Positions 27,881 to 37,049 of a stretch of 64,000 nucleotides of DNA are shown here, one piece after another (the stretch's first letter is position 1; every line of letters starts with the position of its first letter). The DNA lies in the NCBI GenBank assembly GCA_913777615.1, contig CAJYTK010000004.1, positions 248,001 through 312,000 on the forward strand, written 5' to 3'. Origin of the DNA: an uncultured Agrobacterium sp. (GTDB lineage Bacteria; Pseudomonadota; Alphaproteobacteria; Rhizobiales; Rhizobiaceae). A program made the position numbers and the translations under genes. The notes under the pieces were generated by a model, which was not told the DNA's origin, did not search any database, and saw nothing but the letters and a program-made list of their open reading frames with translations.

Positions 27881-28792
27881 ATGGAACGCCCCGTTTTGCC
27901 AAAGGGCCTGCCGGACGACATCGAGGACAAGAAGGCGATCGCCAAAGCCTGGTTCGAGAGCCTGCGAGACACGATCGTTGCCTCCTTCGAGACGATCGAG
28001 GATGAGCTTCAGGGTCCACTCTCCGACCAGCCTCCGGGACGCTTCGTCCAGAAAAAATGGCTGCGCGATGAGGGTGAAGGCGGCGGCGGCATCATGTCGA
28101 TGATGGAAGGTCGGGTTTTCGAAAAGGTCGGCGTCCACACCTCAACCGTCCATGGCGAATTTTCCGAGGAATTTCGCAAGCAGATACCGGGCGCCGACGA
28201 GGACCCGCGCTTCTGGGCATCCGGCATTTCGCTGATTGCCCACCCGGTCAATCCGAATGTGCCTGCGGTGCATATGAACACGCGCATGGTGGTCACGACC
28301 AGCCACTGGTTCGGCGGCGGCGCCGATCTGACACCGGTGCTGAACCGCCGCCGCACCCAGGACGATCAGGATACCCAACTCTTTCACCGCGTCTTCGAGA
28401 TCACCTGCAACCGCCACGCGGTCGCGGACTATCCGCGCTACAAGCAATGGTGCGACGAATACTTCTTCCTCAAGCATCGCAACGAGCCGCGCGGTATCGG
28501 CGGCATCTTTTTCGACTGGCTGCACCCGGAGGAAGACAAGGGCGGCTGGAACGCCAATTTTGCTTTCGTCCAGGATGTCGGACGCGCCTTCAACCTCGCC
28601 TACCCCAAGATCGTGCGCGGCAACTTCAACCATCCGTGGACGGAAGAGGATCGCGACGAGCAACTCATCCGTCGCGGCCGCTATGTCGAGTTCAATCTGC
28701 TCTACGACCGCGGCACGATTTTTGGCCTGAAGACCGGCGGCAATGTAGAGTCGATCTTGTCGTCTCTTCCACCCGTGGTGCGCTGGCCTTGA
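27881..28792 (+). CDS. hemF: Oxygen-dependent coproporphyrinogen III oxidase
   Basis: Aerobic haem biosynthesis enzyme that decarboxylates two propionates to vinyl groups using O2. 303 residues, typical length. Signature motifs are [26 protein letters not shown] and [17 protein letters not shown]. The ATG at 27881 follows AAGGAG. It stands alone, flanked by small unknown genes. Confidence 0.97.
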   Translation: MERPVLPKGLPDDIEDKKAIAKAWFESLRDTIVASFETIEDELQGPLSDQPPGRFVQKKWLRDEGEGGGGIMSMMEGRVFEKVGVHTSTVHGEFSEEFRKQIPGADEDPRFWASGISLIAHPVNPNVPAVHMNTRMVVTTSHWFGGGADLTPVLNRRRTQDDQDTQLFHRVFEITCNRHAVADYPRYKQWCDEYFFLKHRNEPRGIGGIFFDWLHPEEDKGGWNANFAFVQDVGRAFNLAYPKIVRGNFNHPWTEEDRDEQLIRRGRYVEFNLLYDRGTIFGLKTGGNVESILSSLPPVVRWP

Positions 28793-28837
28793 AACGTTCG
28801 AACGATCACGAAGTTTTTGATGCTCTTTCGCGTAAAA

Positions 28838-28860
28838 GGCCGATTTTTGAAAAATTGGCC
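28838..28860. repeat. Hairpin downstream of hemF
   Basis: GGCCGATTTT-TGA-AAAATTGGCC: 10-bp stem with one G·U pair, without a U-tract after it. It may end the hemF transcript or protect its 3' end. Confidence 0.4.
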
Positions 28861-28922
28861 CTACCGCAAATTCAGCGCAGTGCTACTCTGTGAGTCCTAG
28901 ATGGACTGGAGGAGATATCGTG

Positions 28923-29189
28923 ATGATGACTTCGAACAGCATGCCCATTTCTACGGTAAACGGCACACAGCCGCGCATTATTCCTACATCACAACTGATA
29001 GAGCGACTGGCGGCGGAAATGCGCGAGACGGGGGATCGCGAACTGCCGTTGTCTTTCTATGTCGAGCAGGTAAAGCGCAAGCTGGCCAATGAAAACGCCG
29101 CCAACGACGACAAGGTAGCCGAACCGGCTGGCCCTGCCGTTGCCACGTCCTCAGTCTTCGCCTGCTGGGCGCTTCCCGAACAGGGCTGA
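28923..29189 (+). CDS. Small protein of unknown function
   Basis: 88 residues, no recognised domain and no membrane segment. The central part (SQLIERLAAEMRETGDRELPLSFYVEQVKRKLANE) looks helical. GGAGGAG lies 7-10 nt before three possible starts (GTG 28920, ATG 28923, ATG 28926). Upstream is hemF and downstream a stress-promoter-preceded DUF1059 gene. Confidence 0.6.
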   Translation: MMTSNSMPISTVNGTQPRIIPTSQLIERLAAEMRETGDRELPLSFYVEQVKRKLANENAANDDKVAEPAGPAVATSSVFACWALPEQG

Positions 29190-29241
29190 GCAACACGGCA
29201 CTCTTCACGCCTCGCAAACGGCGGGGCGTAACTTCAATCCA

Positions 29242-29266
29242 GGAACATAACCCCTCCGCAACCGTT
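29242..29266 (+). promoter_or_regulatory. EcfG-type (general stress response) promoter
   Basis: GGAAC (29242-29246), 16-bp spacer, CGTT (29263-29266). This is an exact match to the consensus GGAAC-N16/17-CGTT of alphaproteobacterial EcfG sigma factors. It is about 60 bp before the DUF1059 start. Confidence 0.7.
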
Positions 29267-29326
29267 TGGATGGTGTGGCCGGCTGCAACTGCGGCCCTGG
29301 CCATTAATCCATATAGGGAGGCTGTT

Positions 29327-29515
29327 ATGAGACTTTTCGAATGTGGAACATTGGTGCCCGGCTGCGAGTGGCACACCCGTGCCGATGAAGACGCCGAGGT
29401 TGTCCGCCGCAGTGTCGAGCACATGCGTCAAGCCCATGGTGAAACGATCATTCGCGAAACCATGGTCGAAAATATCAAGGCCCGCATCCGCGACGAGAAC
29501 AACGTCGAGGCCTGA
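29327..29515 (+). CDS. DUF1059 small protein
   Basis: 62-residue protein of the DUF1059 family (FECGTLVPGCEWHTRADEDAEVVRRSVEHMRQAHGE). The conserved Cys and His residues (CGTLVPGCEWH and H in QAHGE) suggest a small metal-binding fold, but this is inferred. GGGAGG precedes the ATG. An EcfG-type promoter upstream suggests induction in stationary phase or stress. Confidence 0.85.
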   Translation: MRLFECGTLVPGCEWHTRADEDAEVVRRSVEHMRQAHGETIIRETMVENIKARIRDENNVEA

Positions 29516-29535
29516 TTCCAGTGCTATTTTACCGC

Positions 29536-29560
29536 TCACCCCGGACGCGATCCGGGGTGA
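29536..29560. repeat. Palindromic element, also likely a bidirectional terminator
   Basis: TCACCCCGGA-CGCGA-TCCGGGGTGA: perfect 10-bp arms, located between convergent genes. The motif resembles short palindromic elements dispersed in rhizobial and other alphaproteobacterial genomes. Confidence 0.65.
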
Positions 29561-29566
29561 CACGGA

Positions 29567-30829
29567 TTACGGACGATCCTGCAGTTTGCGGGTCAGACGA
29601 GACAGCAAGGCCTCGCGATCCAGCGCGAAATTTCCATCAATCCACGTTGCTTCAAGCTCACCTAAAATCTCGCCCACTTGCGGACCGGCGGGAAGGCCTG
29701 CGGCCAAGGCATCAGCGCCGCTTAACGGAAACGCGGGCTTGCTGAACTTCTCGGCGCGCGTCAGCAGCATGGAAAGGCGGGCGATCTTCTGCATCGATGC
29801 GTCTGCGCCAAACACATCCGCCCTTGCGGAGGCGAGGGCAAGCTTCAGCCTTGCCTTGACGCCCTCGATACCCTGCCGATAGAGCAGACGATCAAGCGCA
29901 GTCTCGGCGAGCGACGGATCGACGGCTGGCGCTTTCGCCCATTGATCGAGACGCGCCGCCTCGTTCTTGGACATGCGCAAGCGGCTGGCAAGAGCGGCAA
30001 CACGTTCCGCATCGGGCGGGATGATGGATGCGAGCCGCAGCATAGGGTCGGGCTTCCAGCCAAGCGCCTGCTCGGACGCGACCAGACCATGGATCGCGTC
30101 GATGCCCCATTTCTCCGTTTCCGGCAGAATTTGCGCAAGCACACCGGCTTGCCGCATCCAGAGCAGGGCTCTCGACGGATCGTCAGCGGAAAGCAACTTC
30201 TTCATTTCGCTCCACACCCGCTCGGCAGAGAGTGTCGAGAGCTTGTCCTTGGCGCGTGCGCTTGCCCTCAAGCCATCCGCATCCGGACGGCCAGAGCCGT
30301 AATAGGCAAAGAAGCGGAAGAAGCGCAGGATGCGCAGGTGATCTTCGGCGATGCGCGTTGCCGCATCGCCAATAAAACGAACGGTCTTGGTTTCGATATC
30401 GGCAAGTCCACCGATCAGGTCGATGACCTCGCCGGAAGCATCCGCGTAAAGCGCATTGATCGTCAGGTCGCGGCGTTCGGCGTCTTCTTTCCAGTCTGTT
30501 CCGAAAGCCACTTCCGCATGACGTCCGTCGGTCGTCACATCGCGGCGAAGCGTGGTCACCTCATAGCCCTCGCCATCCACTACCAGCGTCACCGTGCCAT
30601 GGTCGATACCCGTCGGCACCGCCTTGATGCCGGCCTCTTTCGCCCGCTCCACCACATCCTGCGGAGGTAGCGTCGTTGCCATATCGATGTCGCCGACCGG
30701 CATCCCCATCAGCGCATTGCGAACGGCACCACCCACCACGCGCACTTCGCCCCCATCGGCGTTCAGAAGCGAAAAAATCCGCTGAAGGCCGGGTTTGGAA
30801 AACCAGCTCTGCCCGGCAATGCCGCTCAT
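29567..30829 (-). CDS. CCA tRNA nucleotidyltransferase / poly(A) polymerase family
   Basis: Class II nucleotidyltransferase adding or repairing the 3' CCA of tRNA. 420 residues. The head has VRVVGGAVRNALMG and GDIDMAT with the two metal-binding Asp residues, then RRDLTINALYAD and the ERVWSEMKKLL neck region; the helical C-terminus is variable. The ATG at 30829 overlaps the stop of the upstream NUDIX gene by 4 bp. Part of the DUF1285-NUDIX-CCA operon. It could be a poly(A) polymerase by sequence alone, but the fused head and neck type in alphaproteobacteria is usually the CCA enzyme. Confidence 0.9.
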   Translation of the reverse strand: MSGIAGQSWFSKPGLQRIFSLLNADGGEVRVVGGAVRNALMGMPVGDIDMATTLPPQDVVERAKEAGIKAVPTGIDHGTVTLVVDGEGYEVTTLRRDVTTDGRHAEVAFGTDWKEDAERRDLTINALYADASGEVIDLIGGLADIETKTVRFIGDAATRIAEDHLRILRFFRFFAYYGSGRPDADGLRASARAKDKLSTLSAERVWSEMKKLLSADDPSRALLWMRQAGVLAQILPETEKWGIDAIHGLVASEQALGWKPDPMLRLASIIPPDAERVAALASRLRMSKNEAARLDQWAKAPAVDPSLAETALDRLLYRQGIEGVKARLKLALASARADVFGADASMQKIARLSMLLTRAEKFSKPAFPLSGADALAAGLPAGPQVGEILGELEATWIDGNFALDREALLSRLTRKLQDRP

Positions 30830-31464
30830 GAATAAAACCTCTCGTAAATGCTGCGCACGATCCCCGCCGTAATGCCCCAAATGTAGCGCTCGCCATAGGG
30901 CATTTCGTAGAAAAAGCGCTCTCTCCCCTGAAACATCCGGCTGCCCCGGTTGTGGTTGGCAGGGTTCATCAGGAAAGACAGCGGCACCTCGAACACCTCA
31001 TCCACCTCGTCCGGGTTGGGCGTCAGGGTAAAACCGCGTTTGACGACCGCCAGCACAGGCTTGATGCGAAACCCGGTGCCGGAAATATAGTCCGGCATGC
31101 GTCCGACGGTCTCGATGAATTGGCGCGAGACGCCGATCTCCTCTTCCGTCTCCCGCAACGCCGCCTCTTCCGGCGAGCGATCTTGCGCATCGATCCCGCC
31201 ACCGGGGAAGGAAATCTGGCCGGAATGATTGCGCAACGTCTTGGTCCGCTGGGTAAAGATCACCCGAGCCTCGTCGCGGTCATCGATGACTGGAACCAGC
31301 ACAGCCGCGTTCTTCAGCCGGATGCCATCGCCGGAAAGTCGGATGCCGGGGTTCAAATGATGGTCACCGAGGTCACGGCCCTCGCGCTCGGCAACGCCTT
31401 CGCCATCTTCAAGAACACGCCGCCGGAAATCGGCGGCGGAATAGGTCATCAGGTCGGCATTCAT
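30826..31464 (-). CDS. NUDIX hydrolase, CoA pyrophosphatase type
   Basis: 212-residue member of the NudL/YeaB-like group that cleaves CoA and derivatives. The NUDIX box reads GGGIDAQDRSPEEAALRET followed by EEEIG, and the preceding RNHSGQISFPGG is the CoA-pyrophosphatase signature. It overlaps both neighbours by 4 bp (ATGA), implying translational coupling with the DUF1285 and CCA-transferase genes. Confidence 0.9.
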   Translation of the reverse strand: MNADLMTYSAADFRRRVLEDGEGVAEREGRDLGDHHLNPGIRLSGDGIRLKNAAVLVPVIDDRDEARVIFTQRTKTLRNHSGQISFPGGGIDAQDRSPEEAALRETEEEIGVSRQFIETVGRMPDYISGTGFRIKPVLAVVKRGFTLTPNPDEVDEVFEVPLSFLMNPANHNRGSRMFQGRERFFYEMPYGERYIWGITAGIVRSIYERFYS

Positions 31465-32084
31465 CGGGCAAGCGCTTCCAGCTCATCGGCAGGCATGATC
31501 GGAAACACCTCTCCGCCCGAGCGCACGGAGAACATCTCTCTGCCATCGACCTCGATCACCTCGCCGAGCTCGACCAGATCATACATCACTGCGCGAGACA
31601 CCAAGGCCTCCAGCCGCCCGCGCACGAGAAGGTAGGGTTTGAGTTCGTCATTATCGCCGCCCGTGGTGAAGCGCAGCGGATGATTGCGCCCCGCCTCTAC
31701 CACATCACCAACATTTGTACGGAAGGTCAAAAGTGGGTCACCGTCCCTTCCGCTCACGCTCATCTCGACGGCAATGAAGGGCGCATCGGCAACACGAATG
31801 CCAACCTTCTCCACAGGCGTGACGAGATAGGTCTTGCCATCCTCGTCCTTGCGCAAAACCGTGGAAAACAGCCGCACCAGCGGCGCTCTGCCGATCGGCG
31901 TGCCCATATAGAACCATGTTCCGTCAGCGCGGATTTCCATATCGAGATCGCCGCAGAAAGGCGGGTTCCATTTCTCTACCGGAGCCGGTCCGCGGGGCTT
32001 GTCGCCCGCCTGCTCTCTGGCGCGGGAAATCAATGCCGCAAGCCCTGCCGCATCCGGTGCCGCATTAATCCTGTCATCTGCCAT
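31461..32084 (-). CDS. DUF1285 domain protein
   Basis: 207-residue protein of the DUF1285 family, a small beta-rich cytoplasmic protein of unknown function. Typical motifs are WNPPFCGDLDMEIRADGTWFY and IGRAPLVRLFSTVLRKDEDG. The ATG at 32084 is used; the frame extends to a TTG at 32105. First gene of the operon with the NUDIX hydrolase and CCA transferase, divergent from the MoxR operon. Confidence 0.85.
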   Translation of the reverse strand: MADDRINAAPDAAGLAALISRAREQAGDKPRGPAPVEKWNPPFCGDLDMEIRADGTWFYMGTPIGRAPLVRLFSTVLRKDEDGKTYLVTPVEKVGIRVADAPFIAVEMSVSGRDGDPLLTFRTNVGDVVEAGRNHPLRFTTGGDNDELKPYLLVRGRLEALVSRAVMYDLVELGEVIEVDGREMFSVRSGGEVFPIMPADELEALAR

Positions 32085-32265
32085 ATTCGAGCCCTGCTTT
32101 GCCAATTATGCAATAAAGGAACATGGGTAACGAGATAGTCATTTAAAGGATGCTTGTCAGCGGTAAGCGTGGCAATAAGCTATAGGCAGCGCCAAATCCC
32201 TCCTGTATTCCAATAGGAAGGTTGACGTTTAAGAACCGCTGCGGCGGGGTTTTGAGGAGAGCCAT

Positions 32266-33276
32266 ATGGGCGTGATGAACACCACCGAAACCCTCGACGA
32301 GAAGACGATCGTCGCCGCTGCCGAAAAGGCATTGGCCGATATCGCTGCCATTCGCGGCGAAGTCTCCAAGGTCATCTTCGGTCAGGAGAAGGTGGTGCAG
32401 AACACGCTCCTTGCCATCCTGTCCGGCGGCCATGCGCTGCTTGTCGGCGTGCCGGGTCTGGCCAAAACCAAGCTCGTCACCACGCTCGGCACCGTCCTTG
32501 GGCTCGATGCCAACCGCATCCAGTTTACCCCGGATTTGATGCCGTCCGATATTCTCGGCTCCGAAGTCATGGATCAGGATGAGAGCGGCCGCCGCTCCTT
32601 CCGCTTCATCAAGGGTCCGATCTTCGGCCAGCTTCTGATGGCGGATGAAATCAACCGCGCAAGCCCCCGCACCCAATCGGCGCTTCTGCAATCCATGCAG
32701 GAATATCACATCACCGTGGCCGGCCAGCGTTACGACCTGCCCAAACCTTTCCATGTGCTCGCAACCCAGAACCCGCTGGAACAGGAAGGCACCTATCCCC
32801 TGCCCGAAGCGCAGCTCGACCGCTTCCTGCTGCAGGTGGATGTCGATTATCCGGAGCTTGCCGCCGAACGCCAGATCCTTCTCGACACCACCGGAACGGC
32901 ATCTGCCGAAGCGCGCCGGATGATCGAGTCCGAGCGGCTGATCGAAATCCAGACGCTGATCCGTCAGATGCCGGTCAGCGACAAGGTGGTGGATGCGATC
33001 CTCAGCCTCGTCCGCTCCGCACGCCCCGGTCAGGGAAACAAGCTGACCGACAAGAATGTGGCATGGGGTCCAGGACCGCGTGCCGGTCAGTCGCTGATGC
33101 TGACGGCGCGTGCACGTGCGCTTTACGAAGGTCGTCTGGCGCCCTCGCTCGATGATATCTATGCGCTGGCAGAACCCGTGCTGGAACACCGCATGGCGCT
33201 GACCTTTGCAGCGCGTGCCGAAGGTATGTCGGTGCGGGACGTCATTGCGGGACTTGTCGAGCAGGCGAAGAACTAA
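32266..33276 (+). CDS. MoxR-family AAA+ ATPase
   Basis: 336-residue AAA+ ATPase believed to act as a chaperone for von Willebrand A (VWA) proteins. Walker A GVPGLAKT at about 66-73, Walker B LLMADEINRA at about 124-133, and the MoxR segment LATQNPLEQEGTYPLPEAQLDRF. First gene of a five-gene run with DUF58, BatA/DUF4159, a large membrane protein and a GNAT protein. The ATG at 32266 follows GAGGAGAGCC. This cluster is conserved in Rhizobiales; its client and stimulus are unknown. Confidence 0.93.
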   Translation: MGVMNTTETLDEKTIVAAAEKALADIAAIRGEVSKVIFGQEKVVQNTLLAILSGGHALLVGVPGLAKTKLVTTLGTVLGLDANRIQFTPDLMPSDILGSEVMDQDESGRRSFRFIKGPIFGQLLMADEINRASPRTQSALLQSMQEYHITVAGQRYDLPKPFHVLATQNPLEQEGTYPLPEAQLDRFLLQVDVDYPELAAERQILLDTTGTASAEARRMIESERLIEIQTLIRQMPVSDKVVDAILSLVRSARPGQGNKLTDKNVAWGPGPRAGQSLMLTARARALYEGRLAPSLDDIYALAEPVLEHRMALTFAARAEGMSVRDVIAGLVEQAKN

Positions 33277-33321
33277 ACCGTCACCAAAGACGACGGTCTT
33301 TAGAAACAGACAGGAGCGCAT

Positions 33322-34242
33322 GTGGCATCCATCGGCCAGATCGTAGAGCAGACATCGGGCAGCGAAGTGCTGGCCCGCGCGCGCCAGCGCGCCGCTCTGG
33401 TGCCGGATTGCATGGTAGAAGCAAGGCGTATCGCCAACACCGTGACCGCCGGCTGGCACGGCCGCCGCAAGCGCGGCATCGGCGAAAACTTCTGGCAGTT
33501 CCGCCCCTATGCCGATGGCGAAAGCCTGTCGCGCATCGATTGGCGGCGCTCCGCCCGCGACGATCATACCTATGTGCGCGACCGAGAATGGGAAGCCGCC
33601 CATACGATCTGGCTCTGGGCGGACCTCTCGCCCTCGATGATGTACAAGTCGACGCTCGGCACCGTCTCGAAGGAAAGCCGCGCGCTGGTTCTGCTGCTGG
33701 CGCTGGCGGAGATTCTGGCCCGTTCCGGTGAGCGCATTGGTTGTCCTGGCATCATGGAACCGGTCTCTGCCCGCAACGCCGCCGAACGATTGGCCAATGC
33801 GATCATGCACGCACCGGCCACCACTGGTCTTCCCGACACGAGCATGATCCGTGGCGCGAGCGACATCGTGCTGATCGGCGATTTTCTCGATGACGCGACG
33901 ACCATCATGGAGAGGCTCTCGCCGCTCGCACGCCGCGGGCTTGGCGGTCATGTGGTGGAAATTGCCGATCCAGCGGAAGAGGTCTTCCCCTATAGCGGAC
34001 GCACGGAGTTTTCCGATCCGGAGACCGGCGAGAAACTGACCTCGGGGCGCGCCGAAACCATTCGTGAGGATTACACCCGGGCCTATCTTGCCCGCCGCGA
34101 AGCGCTGTCCTCGTCGCTGCGCAGGCTCGGCTGGAACTTCGTCTTCCACCGCACCGACCATCTGGCCTCCGAAGCATTGGTCGCCATGCATATGTATCTC
34201 TCCGGCTCTCCCGCAGGCGGGCGCAACGGTGGCCGCACATGA
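33322..34242 (+). CDS. DUF58 protein with VWA-like fold
   Basis: 306-residue cytoplasmic protein of the DUF58 family. The family core GIGENFWQFRPYADGESLSRIDWRRSARDD lies at about 53-82, followed by a VWA-like segment with an intact MIDAS-type DLSPS (DxSxS) at about 100. It is the usual direct partner of MoxR ATPases. GTG start at 33322 preceded by CAGGAG; the stop overlaps the next start by 4 bp. Confidence 0.9.
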   Translation: MASIGQIVEQTSGSEVLARARQRAALVPDCMVEARRIANTVTAGWHGRRKRGIGENFWQFRPYADGESLSRIDWRRSARDDHTYVRDREWEAAHTIWLWADLSPSMMYKSTLGTVSKESRALVLLLALAEILARSGERIGCPGIMEPVSARNAAERLANAIMHAPATTGLPDTSMIRGASDIVLIGDFLDDATTIMERLSPLARRGLGGHVVEIADPAEEVFPYSGRTEFSDPETGEKLTSGRAETIREDYTRAYLARREALSSSLRRLGWNFVFHRTDHLASEALVAMHMYLSGSPAGGRNGGRT

Positions 34243-37046
34243 GCGCGCTGCCCTTCGTCTTTACCAGCCCCTACATACTCTTCGGCCTGCTGGCGCTGCC
34301 CGCCATCTGGTGGCTCCTCCGGCTGACGCCCCCCCGCCCCAAGGCGGAAGTCTTTCCGCCGCTTCGTATCCTTGCAACGGTGCTGAAGCGCGAGGAAACA
34401 CCGTCGAAAAGCCCGTGGTGGCTGACGCTGCTGCGCATGCTGCTGGCCGCCGCCGTTATTCTTGCGCTTGCCGATCCCGTCATCAATCCGCGCGACAACA
34501 CGCTCGCCGGAAGCGGCCCGCTGGTGCTGGTCGTCGATAATGGCTGGGCCTCGGCGCCGGATTGGGACCGCCGGGTCAGAACCGCCGAAGCGCTGATCGG
34601 CGATGCCGAGCGGGCCGAGCGCCCGGTCTCGCTGACGTTCACCGCAGACCGCGAACATGATGCCGAGCCTGGCACGACGGCAGCCGCACTGGAAAAACTT
34701 GCCGCCGCCAAGCCGCAGCCGCTGGTGCCGGATCGCGTCCGCGCGGCTGAAGCCGTGATCGAGGCGATGAACGGCACGACGCCCGGAACGCTCGCCTTCA
34801 TCACCGATGGCGTCGCAACGCCGGAAGACCGTGCAGCACTCAGCAGCCTTGCCAGCCTGCAAGCCTCCGAATTTCGTGTGATCGAAGGCGATGGCCAGCA
34901 GGTGGCAGCCATTACCGGTGCGGAAAATGGCGCCGAAACCATGAGTGTTTCGCTGTCGCGCCTCAATACTAACGGCCCGGCCAATTACACGATCAATGCC
35001 CAGGATGCCCAAGGCCGCATTCTGGCAAGCGACGGCGCAAGCTTTGCCCCCGGCGCCGCCGAAACCACCGCCAAGCTCAACGCACCCTTCGAACTGCGCA
35101 ACGATTTTGCCCGCCTCTCCATCGACCGGCTCTCCACCGCGGGTTCGGTCCACCTGCTGGATGACGGTTTCCGCCGCCGCCGAGTGGCGCTTCTTGCCGG
35201 TGAGACCGGCAATGATTTCCAGCCGCTTCTCCAGCCGCTCTATTACATCAGCCGCGCCCTGCAGCCCTATGTCGATCTTGTGCCGCAACAGCAGCCGGAT
35301 CTCGCCGTCGCTATTCCCGAGCTGCTGCAAAGCAATCCATCCGTCATCGTCATGGCCGATATCGGTCGTCTGCCGCAGGAAACCTATGCGCCGCTGGAAC
35401 GCTGGCTTTCGCGGGGCGGCACGCTGATCCGATTTGCCGGTCCACGCCTTGCCGCAGCACCCGCTGAAGATCCGCTGGTGCCGGTGACCTTGCGCCAGGG
35501 CGAACGCGCTCTCGGCGGCGCTCTGTCCTGGGCTGAACCGCAGCCGCTCGCAGATTTCCCCAATTTCGGTCCCTTTGCCGGGATGCCGCGCGCAGACGGC
35601 GTCCACATCAAGCGCCAGGTGCTGGCCGAACCGACGCCTGATCTTGCCGAGCGTACTTGGGCAAGCCTTGCCGATGGCACGCCGCTGGTCACCACACGCA
35701 CGGTCGATGCCGGTCGCATCGTGCTCTTCCATGTCAGTGCCGAAGCGAGCTGGTCGGACCTGCCGATCTCCGGCCACTTCGTCGAAATGCTGCGCCGGAT
35801 CGTTCAGCAGTCGCAGGTCGGCGGCTCGTCGGCGTCTGCAAATGCGCCGGCCGCAGCACTTCCGCCCTATCGCGTTTTGACCGCGACCGGCTCGCTCTCG
35901 CCCGATATCGGCTCGGCTCGCCCGCTGGAAGCGCGCCCCGGCCAGACGCCACGCGCCAGCTTCGACAACCCGCCCGGCCTTTACGGCACGGAGACCGGCT
36001 TCGTCGCCCTCAACCTTTTGCCCCCCGGCGCCACGCTTCGCCCGATCGACACATCGCTTGCCGGAACGGCTGTTGCGACCGAAGGCCTTGTCGGGGAAGC
36101 GGCGACATCGCTTCGCCCTGCCCTCTTCATCGCGGCTCTCCTCATGCTCTTTGCCGATAGCCTCATCATCCTTTTCATGAGCGGCGGTTTCTCTCGTGTT
36201 TCGCGCTCCCGCTCAGCCACTGCCGCCATTCTGATTGCCGCAGTCGGCGTGTTCGCCATGCTTCATCCGAAATCCGTACATGCAAACGATGCGAAGCCAG
36301 GCGACGAAGAAATCCTCAACCATCTCGACACGACGCATCTTGCCTATGTGAAAACCGGCGAGGACGAGGTGGACCGCATCTCGCAACAGGGCCTGCAGGG
36401 GCTCAGCGAGTTCCTGACATGGCGCACCACGCTCGAACCGGGCACGCCGGTCGGCCTCGATATCTCCAAGGACGAGCTGTCCTTCTACCCGATCATCTAC
36501 TGGCCGATTTCCGCCAATGCGCCAATGCCGTCCACAGCGGCGATCTCGCGCATCGACGCCTACATGCGCGCCGGTGGCACCGTGCTTTTCGACACCCGCG
36601 ACCAATTTTCATCTTTGAATAGCGGCACCAGCGCCAACGGGCAGCGGCTTCAGGAAATCCTTGCCAATGTCGATATCCCGCCACTGGAGCCCGTGCCGCA
36701 GGATCACGTCCTCACCCGTTCCTTCTATCTGCTGAAAAATTTCCCCGGTCGCTACACCGGCAGTCCGCTCTGGGTTGAATCGCGCCAGGATGCGGCAAAG
36801 ACCACATCGGGCATTTCCTCTTCAGGCGATGGAGTTTCCCCGATCATCATCACCGGCAACGATTTTGCCGGCGCATGGGCGGTAGACGACAATGGCGCGC
36901 CGGTCCTGCCCACCGTTCCGCCGGATGAAATGCAGCGCGAACATGCCTTCCGGTCCGGCGTCAACATCATGATGTATATGCTGACCGGAAACTATAAAGC
37001 CGATCAGGTGCATGTCCCCGATATTCTCCAAAGACTGGGGCAGTAA
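34239..37046 (+). CDS. BatA-like membrane protein with C-terminal DUF4159
   Basis: 935-residue envelope protein. N-terminal BatA module: transmembrane helices at about 10-28 and 62-80 around FPPLRILATVLKREETPSKSPWW. A VWA-like region follows in which the MIDAS is degenerate (VVDNGWA instead of DxSxS). Further on are a GATase/ThuA-like region (GETGNDFQPLLQPLYYISRAL), two more helices at about 628-685, and a C-terminal DUF4159 domain (about 705-935; DTTHLAYVKTGEDEVDRISQQG). DUF4159 probably faces the periplasm. It follows DUF58 with a 4-bp overlap. BatA-type proteins are linked to aerotolerance in Bacteroides, but the role in this group is unknown. Confidence 0.85.
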   Translation: MSALPFVFTSPYILFGLLALPAIWWLLRLTPPRPKAEVFPPLRILATVLKREETPSKSPWWLTLLRMLLAAAVILALADPVINPRDNTLAGSGPLVLVVDNGWASAPDWDRRVRTAEALIGDAERAERPVSLTFTADREHDAEPGTTAAALEKLAAAKPQPLVPDRVRAAEAVIEAMNGTTPGTLAFITDGVATPEDRAALSSLASLQASEFRVIEGDGQQVAAITGAENGAETMSVSLSRLNTNGPANYTINAQDAQGRILASDGASFAPGAAETTAKLNAPFELRNDFARLSIDRLSTAGSVHLLDDGFRRRRVALLAGETGNDFQPLLQPLYYISRALQPYVDLVPQQQPDLAVAIPELLQSNPSVIVMADIGRLPQETYAPLERWLSRGGTLIRFAGPRLAAAPAEDPLVPVTLRQGERALGGALSWAEPQPLADFPNFGPFAGMPRADGVHIKRQVLAEPTPDLAERTWASLADGTPLVTTRTVDAGRIVLFHVSAEASWSDLPISGHFVEMLRRIVQQSQVGGSSASANAPAAALPPYRVLTATGSLSPDIGSARPLEARPGQTPRASFDNPPGLYGTETGFVALNLLPPGATLRPIDTSLAGTAVATEGLVGEAATSLRPALFIAALLMLFADSLIILFMSGGFSRVSRSRSATAAILIAAVGVFAMLHPKSVHANDAKPGDEEILNHLDTTHLAYVKTGEDEVDRISQQGLQGLSEFLTWRTTLEPGTPVGLDISKDELSFYPIIYWPISANAPMPSTAAISRIDAYMRAGGTVLFDTRDQFSSLNSGTSANGQRLQEILANVDIPPLEPVPQDHVLTRSFYLLKNFPGRYTGSPLWVESRQDAAKTTSGISSSGDGVSPIIITGNDFAGAWAVDDNGAPVLPTVPPDEMQREHAFRSGVNIMMYMLTGNYKADQVHVPDILQRLGQ

Positions 37047-37049
37047 CGC

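Noticed and set aside
32143-35777. Long antisense open frames opposite the MoxR and BatA genes
   Set aside because: They overlap real genes fully, have no family match and no ribosome binding site.
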